From the NCBI RefSeq assembly GCF_009925085.1, contig NZ_JAABNR010000004.1, positions 186,001 through 250,000 of the forward strand: a stretch of DNA of 64,000 nt, in the 5' to 3' direction. Positions within the stretch are counted from its first letter, which is position 1, and each line of letters opens with the position of its first letter. Positions 1 to 9,202 of the stretch are shown piece after piece. The notes below the pieces were generated by a model that was not told the DNA's origin, made no database searches, and saw nothing but the letters and a program-made list of their open reading frames with translations. A program made the position numbers and the translations under genes. This stretch comes from Stagnihabitans tardus (lineage in GTDB: Bacteria; Pseudomonadota; Alphaproteobacteria; Rhodobacterales; Rhodobacteraceae).

Positions 1-1193
1 ACCTTGGGGTCTCCCAGACTGTCTCCCCCGAAGTCACCATCGAGGGCCCCGGAACCCTGCTCATCTCCTATGCCGAGAAGCTGGCCGGCGACCTTCCCCT
101 GATTTCTGACCCTCAGACCTATTGCCGGATGCGTGTCACCGACCGTTACGCGCTGTCCCCCGGCCGGAACGAGGTCCAGCCCTTCACCCCCCGCGGCGCC
201 CGCTATCTGCTTTTGCTCTCGAAAGCCCCGCCACAGGTGCAGGTCCGCACCGCGCATTACCCCTTCGACCCAATCTCCTATCCCGACCAGGGCGCGCTGA
301 ACCCCATCGCGCAGACCTGCCGCCGCACCATCCTGACCTGTCTTCAGGACGGTTTCGTCGACAGCATCTGGCGGGAAAGCTCGCAATGGCTGGGCGATGT
401 GGTCCCCGAGGCCCTGGCCTTCTCCGCGATCAGCGACGACCCGCGCCCGATGAAATTCGCCTTGGACATGGCGGCGGCGGGGGCGGCAGAGGACGGCATC
501 CTGCCCTCGATCCTGCCCGGCGACGTTCCAGCCTATGTCGTCACCGATTACAATTTCTCATGGGTCGAGCTTCTGGACCTCTACCTCAGCCATCCCAAGG
601 CCGAGCCCGATACGCTCACCCGCCTGGCCCCGGTGCTGCACAAGATGCTGGGTCGCTTCCAACAAGACCTGAAAGATGGCCTGATCCATTCCCAACCCGG
701 GCGGAGGCTTTTCCTCGACTGGTCGTCCATGAGCCGGGCCGAGCCCAACCTGACCTACAACCTGCGCTACCTTTACGCGCTGCAAATCGCCCATCGCCTG
801 ACCGGGGCCTGGGGGGCGGAGGCCGAGGCCCTGCAACAAGCGATCCGCACCCTTGGCCCAGACTGGCGCGAAAGCCCCGGCGGAGCCCCCGCCAGCCAGC
901 TCGCCCTCGCCTTCCTGTCGCTGACCGACACGCACCACGACCCCGGTGCGATCATCGCGGCGAGCCTCGGGGAAGCCGCCACCCGCGCCTCGCCCTTCAT
1001 GCACCACTATGTCTTTGCCGCCCTGCAAAAGGCCGGGCGCAATGACGCCATCCGCCAGATCATCGCCAAGCTCTGGGCGCCCTGGGGAGGCCTGCCCACG
1101 ACCCAGGAGAATTGGGACATCTCCTTCCCCGACGGCTCCGCCTGCCACGGGTTCTCTGCCCATCCGCTTTACTGGCTGAAGGCGGCCAGCTGA
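1..1193 (+). CDS. Alpha-L-rhamnosidase-like glycoside hydrolase, 3' part (5' end outside window)
   Basis: The reading frame is open from base 3 and ends at a TGA, so the N-terminal part lies before the window. The visible ~396 residues resemble the catalytic (alpha/alpha)6 barrel and C-terminus of bacterial alpha-L-rhamnosidases (GH78-type): an FLDW motif near the middle, and a C-terminal LPTTQENWD followed by CHGFSAHPLYWL, matching the family's 'tt.EnWd ... cHgwsa.P..wL' pattern. It would release L-rhamnose from glycosides or polysaccharides. Its position next to a complete rhamnose uptake and catabolism cluster supports the substrate. It converges on rhaI. Whether it is secreted cannot be judged because the N-terminus is missing. 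The family call is from remembered motifs, not from an alignment. Confidence 0.8.
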   Translation, partial: LGVSQTVSPEVTIEGPGTLLISYAEKLAGDLPLISDPQTYCRMRVTDRYALSPGRNEVQPFTPRGARYLLLLSKAPPQVQVRTAHYPFDPISYPDQGALNPIAQTCRRTILTCLQDGFVDSIWRESSQWLGDVVPEALAFSAISDDPRPMKFALDMAAAGAAEDGILPSILPGDVPAYVVTDYNFSWVELLDLYLSHPKAEPDTLTRLAPVLHKMLGRFQQDLKDGLIHSQPGRRLFLDWSSMSRAEPNLTYNLRYLYALQIAHRLTGAWGAEAEALQQAIRTLGPDWRESPGGAPASQLALAFLSLTDTHHDPGAIIAASLGEAATRASPFMHHYVFAALQKAGRNDAIRQIIAKLWAPWGGLPTTQENWDISFPDGSACHGFSAHPLYWLKAAS

Positions 1194-1282
1194 AGCAAAG
1201 CGCTGATATCGCAGAACAAAACGAGCGGAGGCCGCGCCCCCGCCCGTAAACTCCGCCCGGACGATCTCCTCAGACGATGCCC

Positions 1283-2560
1283 TCAGACGATGCCCGAGGA
1301 GGCGCCCTTCACCATAGGCCGCTCCTCGGCCTTTTCGGCCCGGTATCCGCTGGCGCGATAGGTCGCAATCGGGTCATGCGCGCCGCCCTGCCGCACCCGC
1401 GCCTCGGCCAGGATCGGCGAGACATCGGTGAGGTAAGCCGCCTTCAGGATCCGATGCGCGCCCAGGACGTCATTGGCCGCTTGCGCCTCGGCCAGGGCCT
1501 TGCGATCCACGAGCGAGGCCTGGACATAGGCCCGCGCGATCTCGATGGCGCTGCCCATCAGGCTCTCGATCGGGTCGGTCACATTGTGGCTCTGGTCGAT
1601 CATATAGGCCGGATCGAAGCCCTTCGCCCCCTCGGCCTCGACCAGTTCATTGAAGACCAGGAAGAGCCGGAAAGGATCGACCGAGCCCGCATCGAGGTCA
1701 TCATCGCCGTATTTCGAATCGTTGAAATGGAAGCCCGCGAGGCGGCCGACATGGATCAACCGCGCCACGATCTGCTCGATATTGGTGTTGGGCGCGTGGT
1801 GGCCGAGGTCGACCAGGCACTTGGCCTGCGGCCCCAAGGCCTGCGCCGCCATGAGGCTGGAGCCCCAATCGCTGATCACCGTCGAGTAGAAAGCCGGCTC
1901 ATACATCTTGTGTTCGATGAACATCGACATCTGCGGGGGCAGGGCGGCATAGATCTCGCCCATGGCCTCGAGGTAATTGCGGAACATCCCGCCCAGCGAC
2001 TGCTGCCCCGGAAAGTTCGTGCCGTCGCCGACCCAGACCGTCAGGGCCCCCGACCCGAGCGCTTTCCCGATCTCGATGCATTCGATGTTATGCGCAACCG
2101 CCAGCGCCCGCGCCTTGGGATCAGCCGCCGCGAGCGAGCCGAATTTATACGTCGCCTCCTGGTCCAGCTGGTCCTGGAAGGTGTTGGAGTTGATCGCATC
2201 GAACCCCAGGTCGTAAGAGGCCGCCTCCTGGCGCAAAGCGTTGTAATCGCTCACCTTGTCCCAGGGGATATGGGGCGAGACGGTCCGCGTCCCCTTGGTC
2301 AGAGCCTGGATCACCCCGCAATCGGCCAGCTTGTCATGGATGTTGCGCGGCTCGCCCAGACCCGGAAAGCGGGCAAAGCGCGTGCCGCCGGTCCCTACGC
2401 CCCAGGTCGGGATCGCCACCGACCAGGCCATGGCGCGCGCGGTAAGGGTCTCGATCTCCACCCCGCGCCGCGCCAATTGGCGGCCAAGGCTGCCGTAATC
2501 ATCCTCATGCGCCACCCGCGCCGCTTCGTTCTTCGTCCCGATCAGGTCCTTGGAAATCAT
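1283..2560 (-). CDS. rhaI: L-rhamnose isomerase (Rhizobium/Pseudomonas stutzeri type)
   Basis: This 425-aa TIM-barrel isomerase converts L-rhamnose to L-rhamnulose in the cytoplasm. It is the RhaI subtype (about 430 aa, relatives of P. stutzeri L-RhI), not E. coli RhaA. Visible motifs include IPTWGVGTGGTRFARFPG near residue 50, FIEHKMYEPAFYST and VDLGHHAPNTNIEQIVA (metal- and substrate-binding Glu, Asp and His), and FHFNDSKYGDDDLDAG. The ATG has an upstream GAGG at good spacing. The start lies 3 nt after the rhaD stop, so the two genes are almost certainly co-transcribed as rhaD-rhaI. The 3' end carries a short tandem duplication of the codons around the stop (1268-1293). Confidence 0.95.
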   Translation of the reverse strand: MISKDLIGTKNEAARVAHEDDYGSLGRQLARRGVEIETLTARAMAWSVAIPTWGVGTGGTRFARFPGLGEPRNIHDKLADCGVIQALTKGTRTVSPHIPWDKVSDYNALRQEAASYDLGFDAINSNTFQDQLDQEATYKFGSLAAADPKARALAVAHNIECIEIGKALGSGALTVWVGDGTNFPGQQSLGGMFRNYLEAMGEIYAALPPQMSMFIEHKMYEPAFYSTVISDWGSSLMAAQALGPQAKCLVDLGHHAPNTNIEQIVARLIHVGRLAGFHFNDSKYGDDDLDAGSVDPFRLFLVFNELVEAEGAKGFDPAYMIDQSHNVTDPIESLMGSAIEIARAYVQASLVDRKALAEAQAANDVLGAHRILKAAYLTDVSPILAEARVRQGGAHDPIATYRASGYRAEKAEERPMVKGASSGIV

Positions 2561-2563
2561 GAC

Positions 2564-4639
2564 TTACCTCGTGAAGGACACGGCATTGCCCGCGTCCACG
2601 TTCAGGAAATTGCCGGTCGACTTGTTCGAGAGGTCGGAGGCAAAGAAATAGACCCCCTCCGCGATGTCCTCGGGGAAGACCGACCGCTGCAACAGGCTGC
2701 GCTTGCGGTAATGGTCCTCCAGCTGATCGACGCTGATCTTGTTGCTGGCCGCGCGCTGCTGGCTCCACTCCCCCGCCCAGATCTTGGAGCCCCTCAGCAC
2801 GGCGTCCGGGTTGACCACGTTGACGCGGATCCCCATGGGCGCGCCCTCCAGCGCCATGCAGCGCGCAAGGTGGATCTCCGCCGCCTTGGCCGTGCAATAG
2901 GCGCTGGCCCCAGGGCTCGCCGCCACGCCGTTCTTGGAGGAGATAAAGACCATCGACCCGCCGATCCCTTGGGTCTTCATGATCCGATACCCTTCGCGGC
3001 CGACCAGGAAATAGCCGGTCGACAGGATGTCCATGGTCTTGTTCCACATGGCCAAAGTCGTATCCTCGACCGGTGCCGCCGTGGTGATCCCCGCGTTGTT
3101 CACCACGATATCGACGCCGCCATAGGCCTGAACCGTGGCCTCGAAGGCTTGGGTCACCGCCGCCTCGGAGGTCACGTTCATCAAGACCCCGCGCACCGAA
3201 TCGCGCCCGTATTTCTTGCCGAACCCGGCCACGACCTCATCCAAGCTGGCCTGGTCGATATCGGCCAGGACGACATTGCAGCCCTCGCGCAAGAGCCTGT
3301 CCGCCGTGGCCGAGCCGATCCCGCCCGCCCCGCCCGTGATGAAAGCCACCCGCCCCGCAAGGCTCTTGGGCTTGGGCATGCGCTGCAGCTTGGCCTCCTC
3401 CAGAAGCCAGTATTCGATGTCGAAGGCCTCCTGCTCGGGCAGGCCCTGGTAGACCGAGACGCCAGAAGCCCCCCGCATCACATTGATCGCGTTCAGATAA
3501 AACTCCGCCGATATCCGCGCCGTCGCCTTGTCCTTGGCGAAAGAGATCATGCCCACGCCCGGCACCAGGTAGATCACCGCATTGGGATCGCGCATGGCGG
3601 GGGAATTGGCGTGCTTGCAGCGCTCGTAATAGGCCGCGTAGTCCGCCCGATAGCCCTCAAGCAGCGCATCCAGACCCGCCTCATCCACATCATGCGGCAC
3701 GACCAGGGGCTTGATCTTGGTGCGCAGGAAGTGGTCGGGGCAAGAGGTCCCCATCGGCGCCAGGTCCGCCAAGGCCGCCGAGTTCACAAACTCCAGCACC
3801 GGCGCCGCATCGGTGAAATGCCCCGCCTTCATCTCGCCCTTGGAAATGCGCCCCCGGATCAAGGGCATCAACCGCCGGGCGACGGACGCGCGTTCCGCCG
3901 GCGCCAAAGCTTCGACTATGGCACCGCCGAAGGCGGGGGTCTTCCCATGCTCGCGAAGCCAGACGGCGGCCTTGTTGATGATTTCCAAGGTCAGCGCATA
4001 GCAGTCTTCCGCCGTATCCGCCCAGGTAAACAGCCCATGCTGCCCCAGCACGACCCCCTTCAGATCGGGCCGCGAGACCGCAAGCTCCCCCAGCTTGATG
4101 CCGAGGTCGATCCCCGGCCGCTGCCAGGGCAAATACCCGATCTCGCCGCCGAAAATCTCTTCCGTCAGCCGCACCTGTTCCGCGCAAGCCGCAATCGCGA
4201 TCACCGCATCCGAATGCACATGGTCCACATGGGCCTTGGGCACGAAACCATGCAGCCAGGTGTCGATCGAAGGCGCGCGAGGGTTCAGGTTGAAGATGCA
4301 ATGCCCCAGCGCATCGACCATCGCATCCTCTTGGTCGAGTGAGCGATATTGCGCGCGCAACTGCGCGAGCTTGTCCATGTAAAGCGTCGCAAAGCCATCC
4401 AGCTTCATCGACCCGATATCCCCGCCCGAGCCCTTGACCCAAAGCACCGTCACCTCTTCCCCGGTCAGCGGGTCGCGCGCCTTGACCTTGGCCGAGGTAT
4501 TCCCGCCGCCGAAATTGGTGATCCGCAAATCCGAGCCCAGGAGGTTCGAGCGATACAGAAGCTTGCCGGGCTCATCCATCGTCGCGGCTTTGCTGGCATC
4601 CCAAAGGTTGGGCAGGGTGATGTCGGTCATGGCATCCAT
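2564..4639 (-). CDS. rhaD: Bifunctional rhamnulose-1-phosphate aldolase / short-chain alcohol dehydrogenase
   Basis: This 691-aa fusion has an N-terminal class II aldolase/adducin domain (about residues 15-400), with zinc-site histidines in HVDHVHSDA near residue 140 and a downstream GQHGLFTW. A C-terminal SDR domain (about 425-690) has the Rossmann motif TGGAGGIG and the catalytic YCTAK. The aldolase half cleaves L-rhamnulose-1-phosphate to DHAP and L-lactaldehyde. The SDR half is thought to oxidise or reduce the lactaldehyde. The fused architecture is typical of Rhizobium-type RhaD. Two in-frame ATGs (4639, 4630) are possible; neither has a strong Shine-Dalgarno. It is the first gene of the leftward rhaD-rhaI operon and is divergent from rhaR. 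Confidence 0.95.
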   Translation of the reverse strand: MDAMTDITLPNLWDASKAATMDEPGKLLYRSNLLGSDLRITNFGGGNTSAKVKARDPLTGEEVTVLWVKGSGGDIGSMKLDGFATLYMDKLAQLRAQYRSLDQEDAMVDALGHCIFNLNPRAPSIDTWLHGFVPKAHVDHVHSDAVIAIAACAEQVRLTEEIFGGEIGYLPWQRPGIDLGIKLGELAVSRPDLKGVVLGQHGLFTWADTAEDCYALTLEIINKAAVWLREHGKTPAFGGAIVEALAPAERASVARRLMPLIRGRISKGEMKAGHFTDAAPVLEFVNSAALADLAPMGTSCPDHFLRTKIKPLVVPHDVDEAGLDALLEGYRADYAAYYERCKHANSPAMRDPNAVIYLVPGVGMISFAKDKATARISAEFYLNAINVMRGASGVSVYQGLPEQEAFDIEYWLLEEAKLQRMPKPKSLAGRVAFITGGAGGIGSATADRLLREGCNVVLADIDQASLDEVVAGFGKKYGRDSVRGVLMNVTSEAAVTQAFEATVQAYGGVDIVVNNAGITTAAPVEDTTLAMWNKTMDILSTGYFLVGREGYRIMKTQGIGGSMVFISSKNGVAASPGASAYCTAKAAEIHLARCMALEGAPMGIRVNVVNPDAVLRGSKIWAGEWSQQRAASNKISVDQLEDHYRKRSLLQRSVFPEDIAEGVYFFASDLSNKSTGNFLNVDAGNAVSFTR

Positions 4640-4785
4640 CGTGTGAAGGGGTTTGGCGCAGCCTTGCCCGTAAAACGATCAACGTCAATCACAAAGCGCC
4701 ATTCTGCATCGCGGAAAATCTTCCGCAGTGCAGCATTGCGATTGTTTCTTGACGTATATGAGCGATTCTGACTAGCCTCACTGGC
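4640..4785. promoter_or_regulatory. rhaD / rhaR divergent control region with large dyad
   Basis: The 146-bp gap holds a dyad at 4705-4732: TGCA-N2-GCGGAA-AATC-TTCCGC-N2-TGCA. Outward-facing TTGACG hexamers flank it: CGTCAA at 4682-4687 for the leftward rhaD promoter and TTGACG at 4749-4754 for the rightward rhaR promoter. The layout suits one DeoR-type repressor (RhaR) controlling both transcripts. The -10 elements are poor matches, so the promoters are inferred; the symmetry is directly visible. Confidence 0.6.
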
Positions 4786-5580
4786 ATGTTAGAACGTGAA
4801 CGCCAGCAACTCATCCTGAACCGCCTCAAGGAGCGCGGCATCGTCCGGGTCACCGACCTGGTGGCGGTGACCGGTGCTTCCGTGGCCACGCTGCGCCGTG
4901 ACCTCGCGAAACTTGAGGACACCGGCCAGCTGCGCCGTGTCCATGGTGGGGCGGAATCGGTGGCCTCGGGCCAGACCGAGCTGACCGCGCCGACCTTTGG
5001 CGCGAGCCAGACCACCAATGCCGACCTGAAACAGGCCATCGCCGCCCGGGCCGCCCTGCTCTGCGAGGACGGCGCCTCGATCATCCTGAACGCCGGCTCC
5101 ACCACCTGGTTCATGGCGCAGCGTCTGCGGTCGCACCGGATGCAGGTCCTGACCAACTCCTTCCCCATCGCGCAAGAGCTGGTCGCCCATTCCGCCAACC
5201 GCGTCGTGGTCCCGGGCGGCGAGGTCTACCGCGAGGCGGGGATCATCCTCTCCCCCTTCGACGAGGACGCGATCCAGCATTTCGCGGCCTCGATGATGTT
5301 CATGTCCTGTTACGCGATGACGCCCATGGGGGTGATCGAAAGCGATCCCCTGGTGGCGCGGGCCGAGGCCAAGCTCCTGTCCCGCGCCGAAAAGCTGATC
5401 ATCCTTCTGGATTCCACGAAATTCGAAGCGCGGGGCAATATGGTCGTCTGCCCGCTCTCGCGCGTTCACACGGTCATCACCGATCCGGGCATCCCCCGGG
5501 CGATGAGGGAACAGCTTCGGTCTCAGGGCGTGGAGGTCCTGATCGCCGATCCTGCGGAGGCTAAACTGTCAGCGGCATGA
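4786..5580 (+). CDS. rhaR: DeoR-family transcriptional regulator of rhamnose genes
   Basis: This 264-aa protein begins with a DeoR winged HTH ([20 protein letters not shown] ... [24 protein letters not shown]). A DeoRC sugar-phosphate sensor domain follows, roughly residues 75-235, with the typical '[16 protein letters not shown]' and '[10 protein letters not shown]' segments and the C-terminal ILLDSTKF motif. Family members respond to phosphorylated sugars; in Rhizobium leguminosarum the gene at this place (RhaR) controls rhamnose catabolism. It is the first gene of the rightward rha operon, 26 bp before the binding-protein start. The ATG has no clear Shine-Dalgarno, and the likely promoter is close, so the leader is short. 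Confidence 0.9.
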   Translation: MLERERQQLILNRLKERGIVRVTDLVAVTGASVATLRRDLAKLEDTGQLRRVHGGAESVASGQTELTAPTFGASQTTNADLKQAIAARAALLCEDGASIILNAGSTTWFMAQRLRSHRMQVLTNSFPIAQELVAHSANRVVVPGGEVYREAGIILSPFDEDAIQHFAASMMFMSCYAMTPMGVIESDPLVARAEAKLLSRAEKLIILLDSTKFEARGNMVVCPLSRVHTVITDPGIPRAMREQLRSQGVEVLIADPAEAKLSAA

Positions 5581-5606
5581 AAGCCGCGCTCATAGGGAGG
5601 AAGACT

Positions 5607-6644
5607 ATGACGAAACTTGGTATCGCTTTGGGGCTGGTGGCCAGCCTCATGTCTTCGGCCGTCATGGCCGAAGCCGTCAAGGCCACGCCGGGCCAGGCCG
5701 TGAACATGGTGCTTCTGCCCAAGTTCCTCGGCATCCTGCCCTTCGACCAGGCGGATCGCGGCGCCCAGGAAGCCGCCAAGGAGCTCGGCAGCACCGGCAC
5801 CTATCAGTATATCGGGCCGACCCCCGAGAATTCGGCTGCCGGTCAGATCGAGATGCTGACCACCGCCACGACGCAAAAGCAGAACGTGGTCATGCTGTCC
5901 AACAACGCCGGTGACCAGATCGCCGCCGTGGCCGAGGCCGCCCAGGCCGCTGGCACCAAGGTCGTGACCTGGGACTCGCCGATTCCGAGCGGCAAGGGCG
6001 AATCGCTCTTCGTGGCGCAGGTGGACTTCGGCTCGATCGGCACGGTCATGGCCGATATGGTCATGTCGATGACCGGCGGCGCGGGTGAATTCGCGGTCCT
6101 CTCGGCCTCGCCGGATGCCGCCAACCAGAACGCCTGGATCGAGGCGATGAAGAAGGTCCTGGCCGAGGATGCCAAGTACAAGGATCTGAAGCTGGTCGAT
6201 GTCGTCTATGGCAATGACCAGTCCGAGGAATCCTACAACAAGGCGCTTGGCCTCGTGGACAAGTATCCCGACCTGAAGGTCATCATGGCCCCCACCACGG
6301 TTGGCATCGTCGCCGCCGCCAAGGCCATGCAGGACGAGGGCCTCTGCGAGAAGGTCAAGGTCTCGGGCCTCGGTCTGCCGGCCGAGATGGTCTCCTACAC
6401 GATGAACGGCTGCGCGCCGGAGTTTGCGCTCTGGTCCTTCGTCGACCTGGGGTATCTGACCACCTATACCTCCTACCTCCTGGCCACCGGCGCGATCAAG
6501 GGCGAGGTCGGCGAGACCTTCACCGCGGGCCGCATGGGTGACTTCACCATCGAGGCCGATCCGGGCCGCGAAGGCGCCAAGCGAGTCTTGATGGGGCCCT
6601 TCACGGTCTACAACAAGGACAACGTCGAAGCCGCCTCGAAGTAA
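5607..6644 (+). CDS. rhaS: Rhamnose ABC transporter substrate-binding protein
   Basis: This 345-aa periplasmic binding protein (Peripla_BP_4/ribose-binding-like) has an obvious signal peptide ending near VMA-EAV. The chosen ATG follows AGGGAGGAAG. An upstream in-frame ATG that overlaps the rhaR stop is rejected because it would hide this ribosome site and displace the signal peptide. The mature part shows the usual family stretch with a VTWDSP motif, and segments such as [19 protein letters not shown]. In R. leguminosarum the orthologous RhaS delivers rhamnose to the RhaTPQ transporter. It is followed by a strong hairpin and then the ATPase gene. Confidence 0.93.
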   Translation: MTKLGIALGLVASLMSSAVMAEAVKATPGQAVNMVLLPKFLGILPFDQADRGAQEAAKELGSTGTYQYIGPTPENSAAGQIEMLTTATTQKQNVVMLSNNAGDQIAAVAEAAQAAGTKVVTWDSPIPSGKGESLFVAQVDFGSIGTVMADMVMSMTGGAGEFAVLSASPDAANQNAWIEAMKKVLAEDAKYKDLKLVDVVYGNDQSEESYNKALGLVDKYPDLKVIMAPTTVGIVAAAKAMQDEGLCEKVKVSGLGLPAEMVSYTMNGCAPEFALWSFVDLGYLTTYTSYLLATGAIKGEVGETFTAGRMGDFTIEADPGREGAKRVLMGPFTVYNKDNVEAASK

Positions 6645-6651
6645 GGCATCT

Positions 6652-6673
6652 GGCGGGGCCCCCGGGCCCCGCC
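6652..6673 (+). terminator. Intercistronic hairpin after rhaS
   Basis: GGCGGGGCC-CCCG-GGCCCCGCC is a perfect 9-bp stem with a 4-nt loop and no T-tract, 8 nt after the rhaS stop and inside the operon. Such hairpins behind binding-protein genes usually stabilise the upstream mRNA or cause partial termination, so that binding protein exceeds transporter. That role is inferred. Confidence 0.7.
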
Positions 6674-6706
6674 TCTCCCGGCGCGCCTGCGCCATTTTCC
6701 CTGACA

Positions 6707-8218
6707 TTGGTGGCCGCCGTGACCGTTCTGGAGCTTCAGCACGTCTCTAAATCCTTTGCCGCGACGCAGGCGCTGAAGGACATGTCCCTGGCCATCGAGC
6801 CCGGGGAAATCCACGCCATCGTGGGCGAGAACGGCGCGGGGAAATCCACGCTGATCAAGATCATGACCGGGGTCCATCAGCCCGACCGGGGCGAGATCCG
6901 CGTTGGCGGGGTCGCGGTCACCCTGCGCGGCACGCAAGACGCCCAAGGCGCCGGGATCGCGGCCATCTATCAAGAGCCCATGGTCTTTCCAGACCTCGAT
7001 GTGGCCGAGAACATCTTCATCTCGAACCGGGCCGAGAGCGCCGTGATGAACTGGCGCCGCCTCTATGCCGAGGCCGATCTCCTGGTGGCCAAGCTTGGCG
7101 TGAAGCTCGACGTGCGCCGCGCGGCCAGCGGCCTGACCCTGGCCGAGCAGCAAACCGTTGAAATCGCCCGCGCGCTGAGCTTGAACGTCAAGGTCCTGAT
7201 CATGGACGAGCCCACCGCGAGCCTTTCGGCCCATGAGGTGGCCCGCCTCCTCGACATCGCCCGGGCGCTGCGGGCGCAAGGCGTCTCGGTCATCTATATC
7301 TCCCACCGCCTGGACGAGATCTTTCAGATCGCCGACCGCGTGACCGTGATCCGCGACGGCAGCCATATCTCCACCAAGCCCATCGCCGAGGTCACGCCCG
7401 AGGGCCTGGTCCATGACATGGTGGGCCGCGCAATTGACAGCTTCGCCGTCAAGACCGAGGCGAGCCCCCATGGCGCGCCCGTGCTTCAGATGCAGGGCCT
7501 CGGCCGGGCAGGGGTCTTTCGCGGCATCAACGCCACCGTCCATGCCGGAGAGGTCCTGTGTTTCGCTGGCCTCGTTGGCGCGCGGCGCACCGATGTGGCG
7601 CTCGCGCTCTTCGGCATCGCCCCTGCCACCGAGGGCGAGATCAAGATCGACGGCGCGCCCGTCACGATCCGCACCCCCGCCGAGGCCATGGCCCACCAGA
7701 TCGCCTATGTCTCCGAGGACCGCCGCAAGATGGGCCTGGCCATGACGCTGCCGATCTTCGCCAATATCTCCTTGGCGAGCCTTGGAAAACTGATGGGCCT
7801 CTTCGGCCTGATCAACGCCAAGGCAGAGACCGCCATGGCCGAGACCTACCGCAAGCAGCTTGCGATCAAATCCGCCGATACGCGGGTCGAGGTCGGCAAG
7901 CTTTCGGGCGGCAATCAGCAAAAGGTCATGCTGGCCAAGTGGCTGGAAACCAAGCCGCGCATCCTGATCTTCGACGAGCCCACGCGCGGCATCGACGTCG
8001 GCGCCAAGGCCGAGGTCCATAACATCATCCGCACGCTGGCCGGGCAGGGCGTCGCGGTCATCGTGATCTCCTCCGACCTGCCCGAGGTCCTGGCCTTGGC
8101 CGACCGCGTGCTGGTCATGCGCGAGGGCACCCAGGCCGGGCTTTTGCCCATCGAGGAGGCCTCACAGGAACGCGTCATCGGCCTGGCCGCCGGACATGAC
8201 ATGAAGGGAGCCGCCTGA
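6707..8218 (+). CDS. rhaT: Rhamnose ABC transporter ATP-binding protein (two ATPase domains)
   Basis: This ~503-aa tandem ATPase belongs to the sugar/ribose type (RbsA-like). Domain 1 has Walker A GENGAGKST, a Walker B ending LIMDEPTASLS, and an atypical signature LTLAEQQTVEIARAL. Domain 2 (from about residue 255) has a degenerate Walker A (GLVGARRTD), as is usual in this family, a proper signature LSGGNQQKVMLAKW and Walker B ILIFDEPTRGID. It energises rhamnose import with RhaP and RhaQ. There is no ATG: TTG 6707, GTG 6710 and GTG 6719 are all possible starts, and none has a strong ribosome site. The stop overlaps the rhaP ATG (TGATG), which indicates translational coupling. Confidence 0.93.
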   Translation: MVAAVTVLELQHVSKSFAATQALKDMSLAIEPGEIHAIVGENGAGKSTLIKIMTGVHQPDRGEIRVGGVAVTLRGTQDAQGAGIAAIYQEPMVFPDLDVAENIFISNRAESAVMNWRRLYAEADLLVAKLGVKLDVRRAASGLTLAEQQTVEIARALSLNVKVLIMDEPTASLSAHEVARLLDIARALRAQGVSVIYISHRLDEIFQIADRVTVIRDGSHISTKPIAEVTPEGLVHDMVGRAIDSFAVKTEASPHGAPVLQMQGLGRAGVFRGINATVHAGEVLCFAGLVGARRTDVALALFGIAPATEGEIKIDGAPVTIRTPAEAMAHQIAYVSEDRRKMGLAMTLPIFANISLASLGKLMGLFGLINAKAETAMAETYRKQLAIKSADTRVEVGKLSGGNQQKVMLAKWLETKPRILIFDEPTRGIDVGAKAEVHNIIRTLAGQGVAVIVISSDLPEVLALADRVLVMREGTQAGLLPIEEASQERVIGLAAGHDMKGAA

Positions 8219-9201
8219 TGCATCCTCAGACCCTGCGCATCCTGGCCCTGGCAGCGGCGCTTTTGGCGACGGTGCTGTTTTTCTCCACCCAGATCGACGG
8301 CTATCTGTCGGAACGGATGTTCACGCGGATTTCGACTTCGGCCGCCGTGATCCTGCCCATCGCGGTGGGACAGGCCATCGTGGTCATCACGCGCAACATC
8401 GACCTCTCCATCGGGTCCACCATGGGGGTCGTGGCCTATCTGACGGGGGATTACCTCTCCGGCCACCCAGAGCTGCATCCGGTGCTGGTTCTTTGCCTCG
8501 CCATGGGGATCGGCGCGGGGATCGGGGCGATCAATGGCATCCTGGTGGCCTGGGGCCGCGTGCCCTCGATCATCGTGACGCTCGGGACGCTGGCGCTCTT
8601 GCGCTCCTTCCTGGTCGAGTATTCCGACGCACGGACCATCACGACGGCAAGCCTGCCGCAATGGCTGGTCGATCTGCCGCAAGCCAATGCCTTCTCGATC
8701 TTCGGCATTGATGTGCGGGTGACGGTGGTCCTGGCCCTGGCCTCTGCGGTGGTGATGGGGCTTTGCCTCAGCCGCCTGAGGGCCGCGCGGCGCTTCTTTG
8801 CCGTGGGGTCGAACCCCGACGCGGCGGTCATGGCGGGGATCAATCTGCCCATGGTCACGCTTCTGGCCTTTGTCCTTTCGGGTGCCTTGGCGGGGCTCTC
8901 GGGGTTCCTGTTCCTCGCCAAGTTCGGGAACATCACGGTCGTCGCCGGCATGGGCTTCGAGCTGAAATCGGTGGCCGCCGTCGTGGTCGGCGGGGTCTCG
9001 ATCCTGGGCGGTTCGGGCTCCATGGTCGGCGTCGTGATCGGCACGGTCCTCGTGGACACGATCGACAATTCGCTCACAAGGTGGGAGCTGGTGAGCGAAT
9101 TCTGGCGTGATGCGCTTTTAGGCTTCCTGATCATGGCGGCGGTGACGGTCGACACCTTCATGTCGCGCCAACTGAGCCGCCTGTCGCGGAAGGAGAGCTG
9201 A
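8218..9201 (+). CDS. rhaP: Rhamnose ABC transporter permease
   Basis: This 327-aa integral membrane protein of the BPD_transp_2 (ribose/xylose permease) family has about 8-10 hydrophobic segments. It carries the conserved IDLSIGS motif after the third segment and the C-terminal GG-rich loop [17 protein letters not shown] typical of these permeases. The start overlaps the rhaT stop by one base. With RhaQ it probably forms a heterodimeric channel. Assignment as RhaP rather than RhaQ rests on gene order only. Confidence 0.9.
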   Translation: MHPQTLRILALAAALLATVLFFSTQIDGYLSERMFTRISTSAAVILPIAVGQAIVVITRNIDLSIGSTMGVVAYLTGDYLSGHPELHPVLVLCLAMGIGAGIGAINGILVAWGRVPSIIVTLGTLALLRSFLVEYSDARTITTASLPQWLVDLPQANAFSIFGIDVRVTVVLALASAVVMGLCLSRLRAARRFFAVGSNPDAAVMAGINLPMVTLLAFVLSGALAGLSGFLFLAKFGNITVVAGMGFELKSVAAVVVGGVSILGGSGSMVGVVIGTVLVDTIDNSLTRWELVSEFWRDALLGFLIMAAVTVDTFMSRQLSRLSRKES

Positions 9202-9202
9202 G

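Noticed and set aside
1277-4342. A 1021-codon open frame on the plus strand opposite rhaI and rhaD
   Set aside because: It is a mirror of the strongly GC3-biased real genes on the other strand. The translation is Arg/His/Gly/Asp-rich with no domain, and both opposing genes are fully recognisable.
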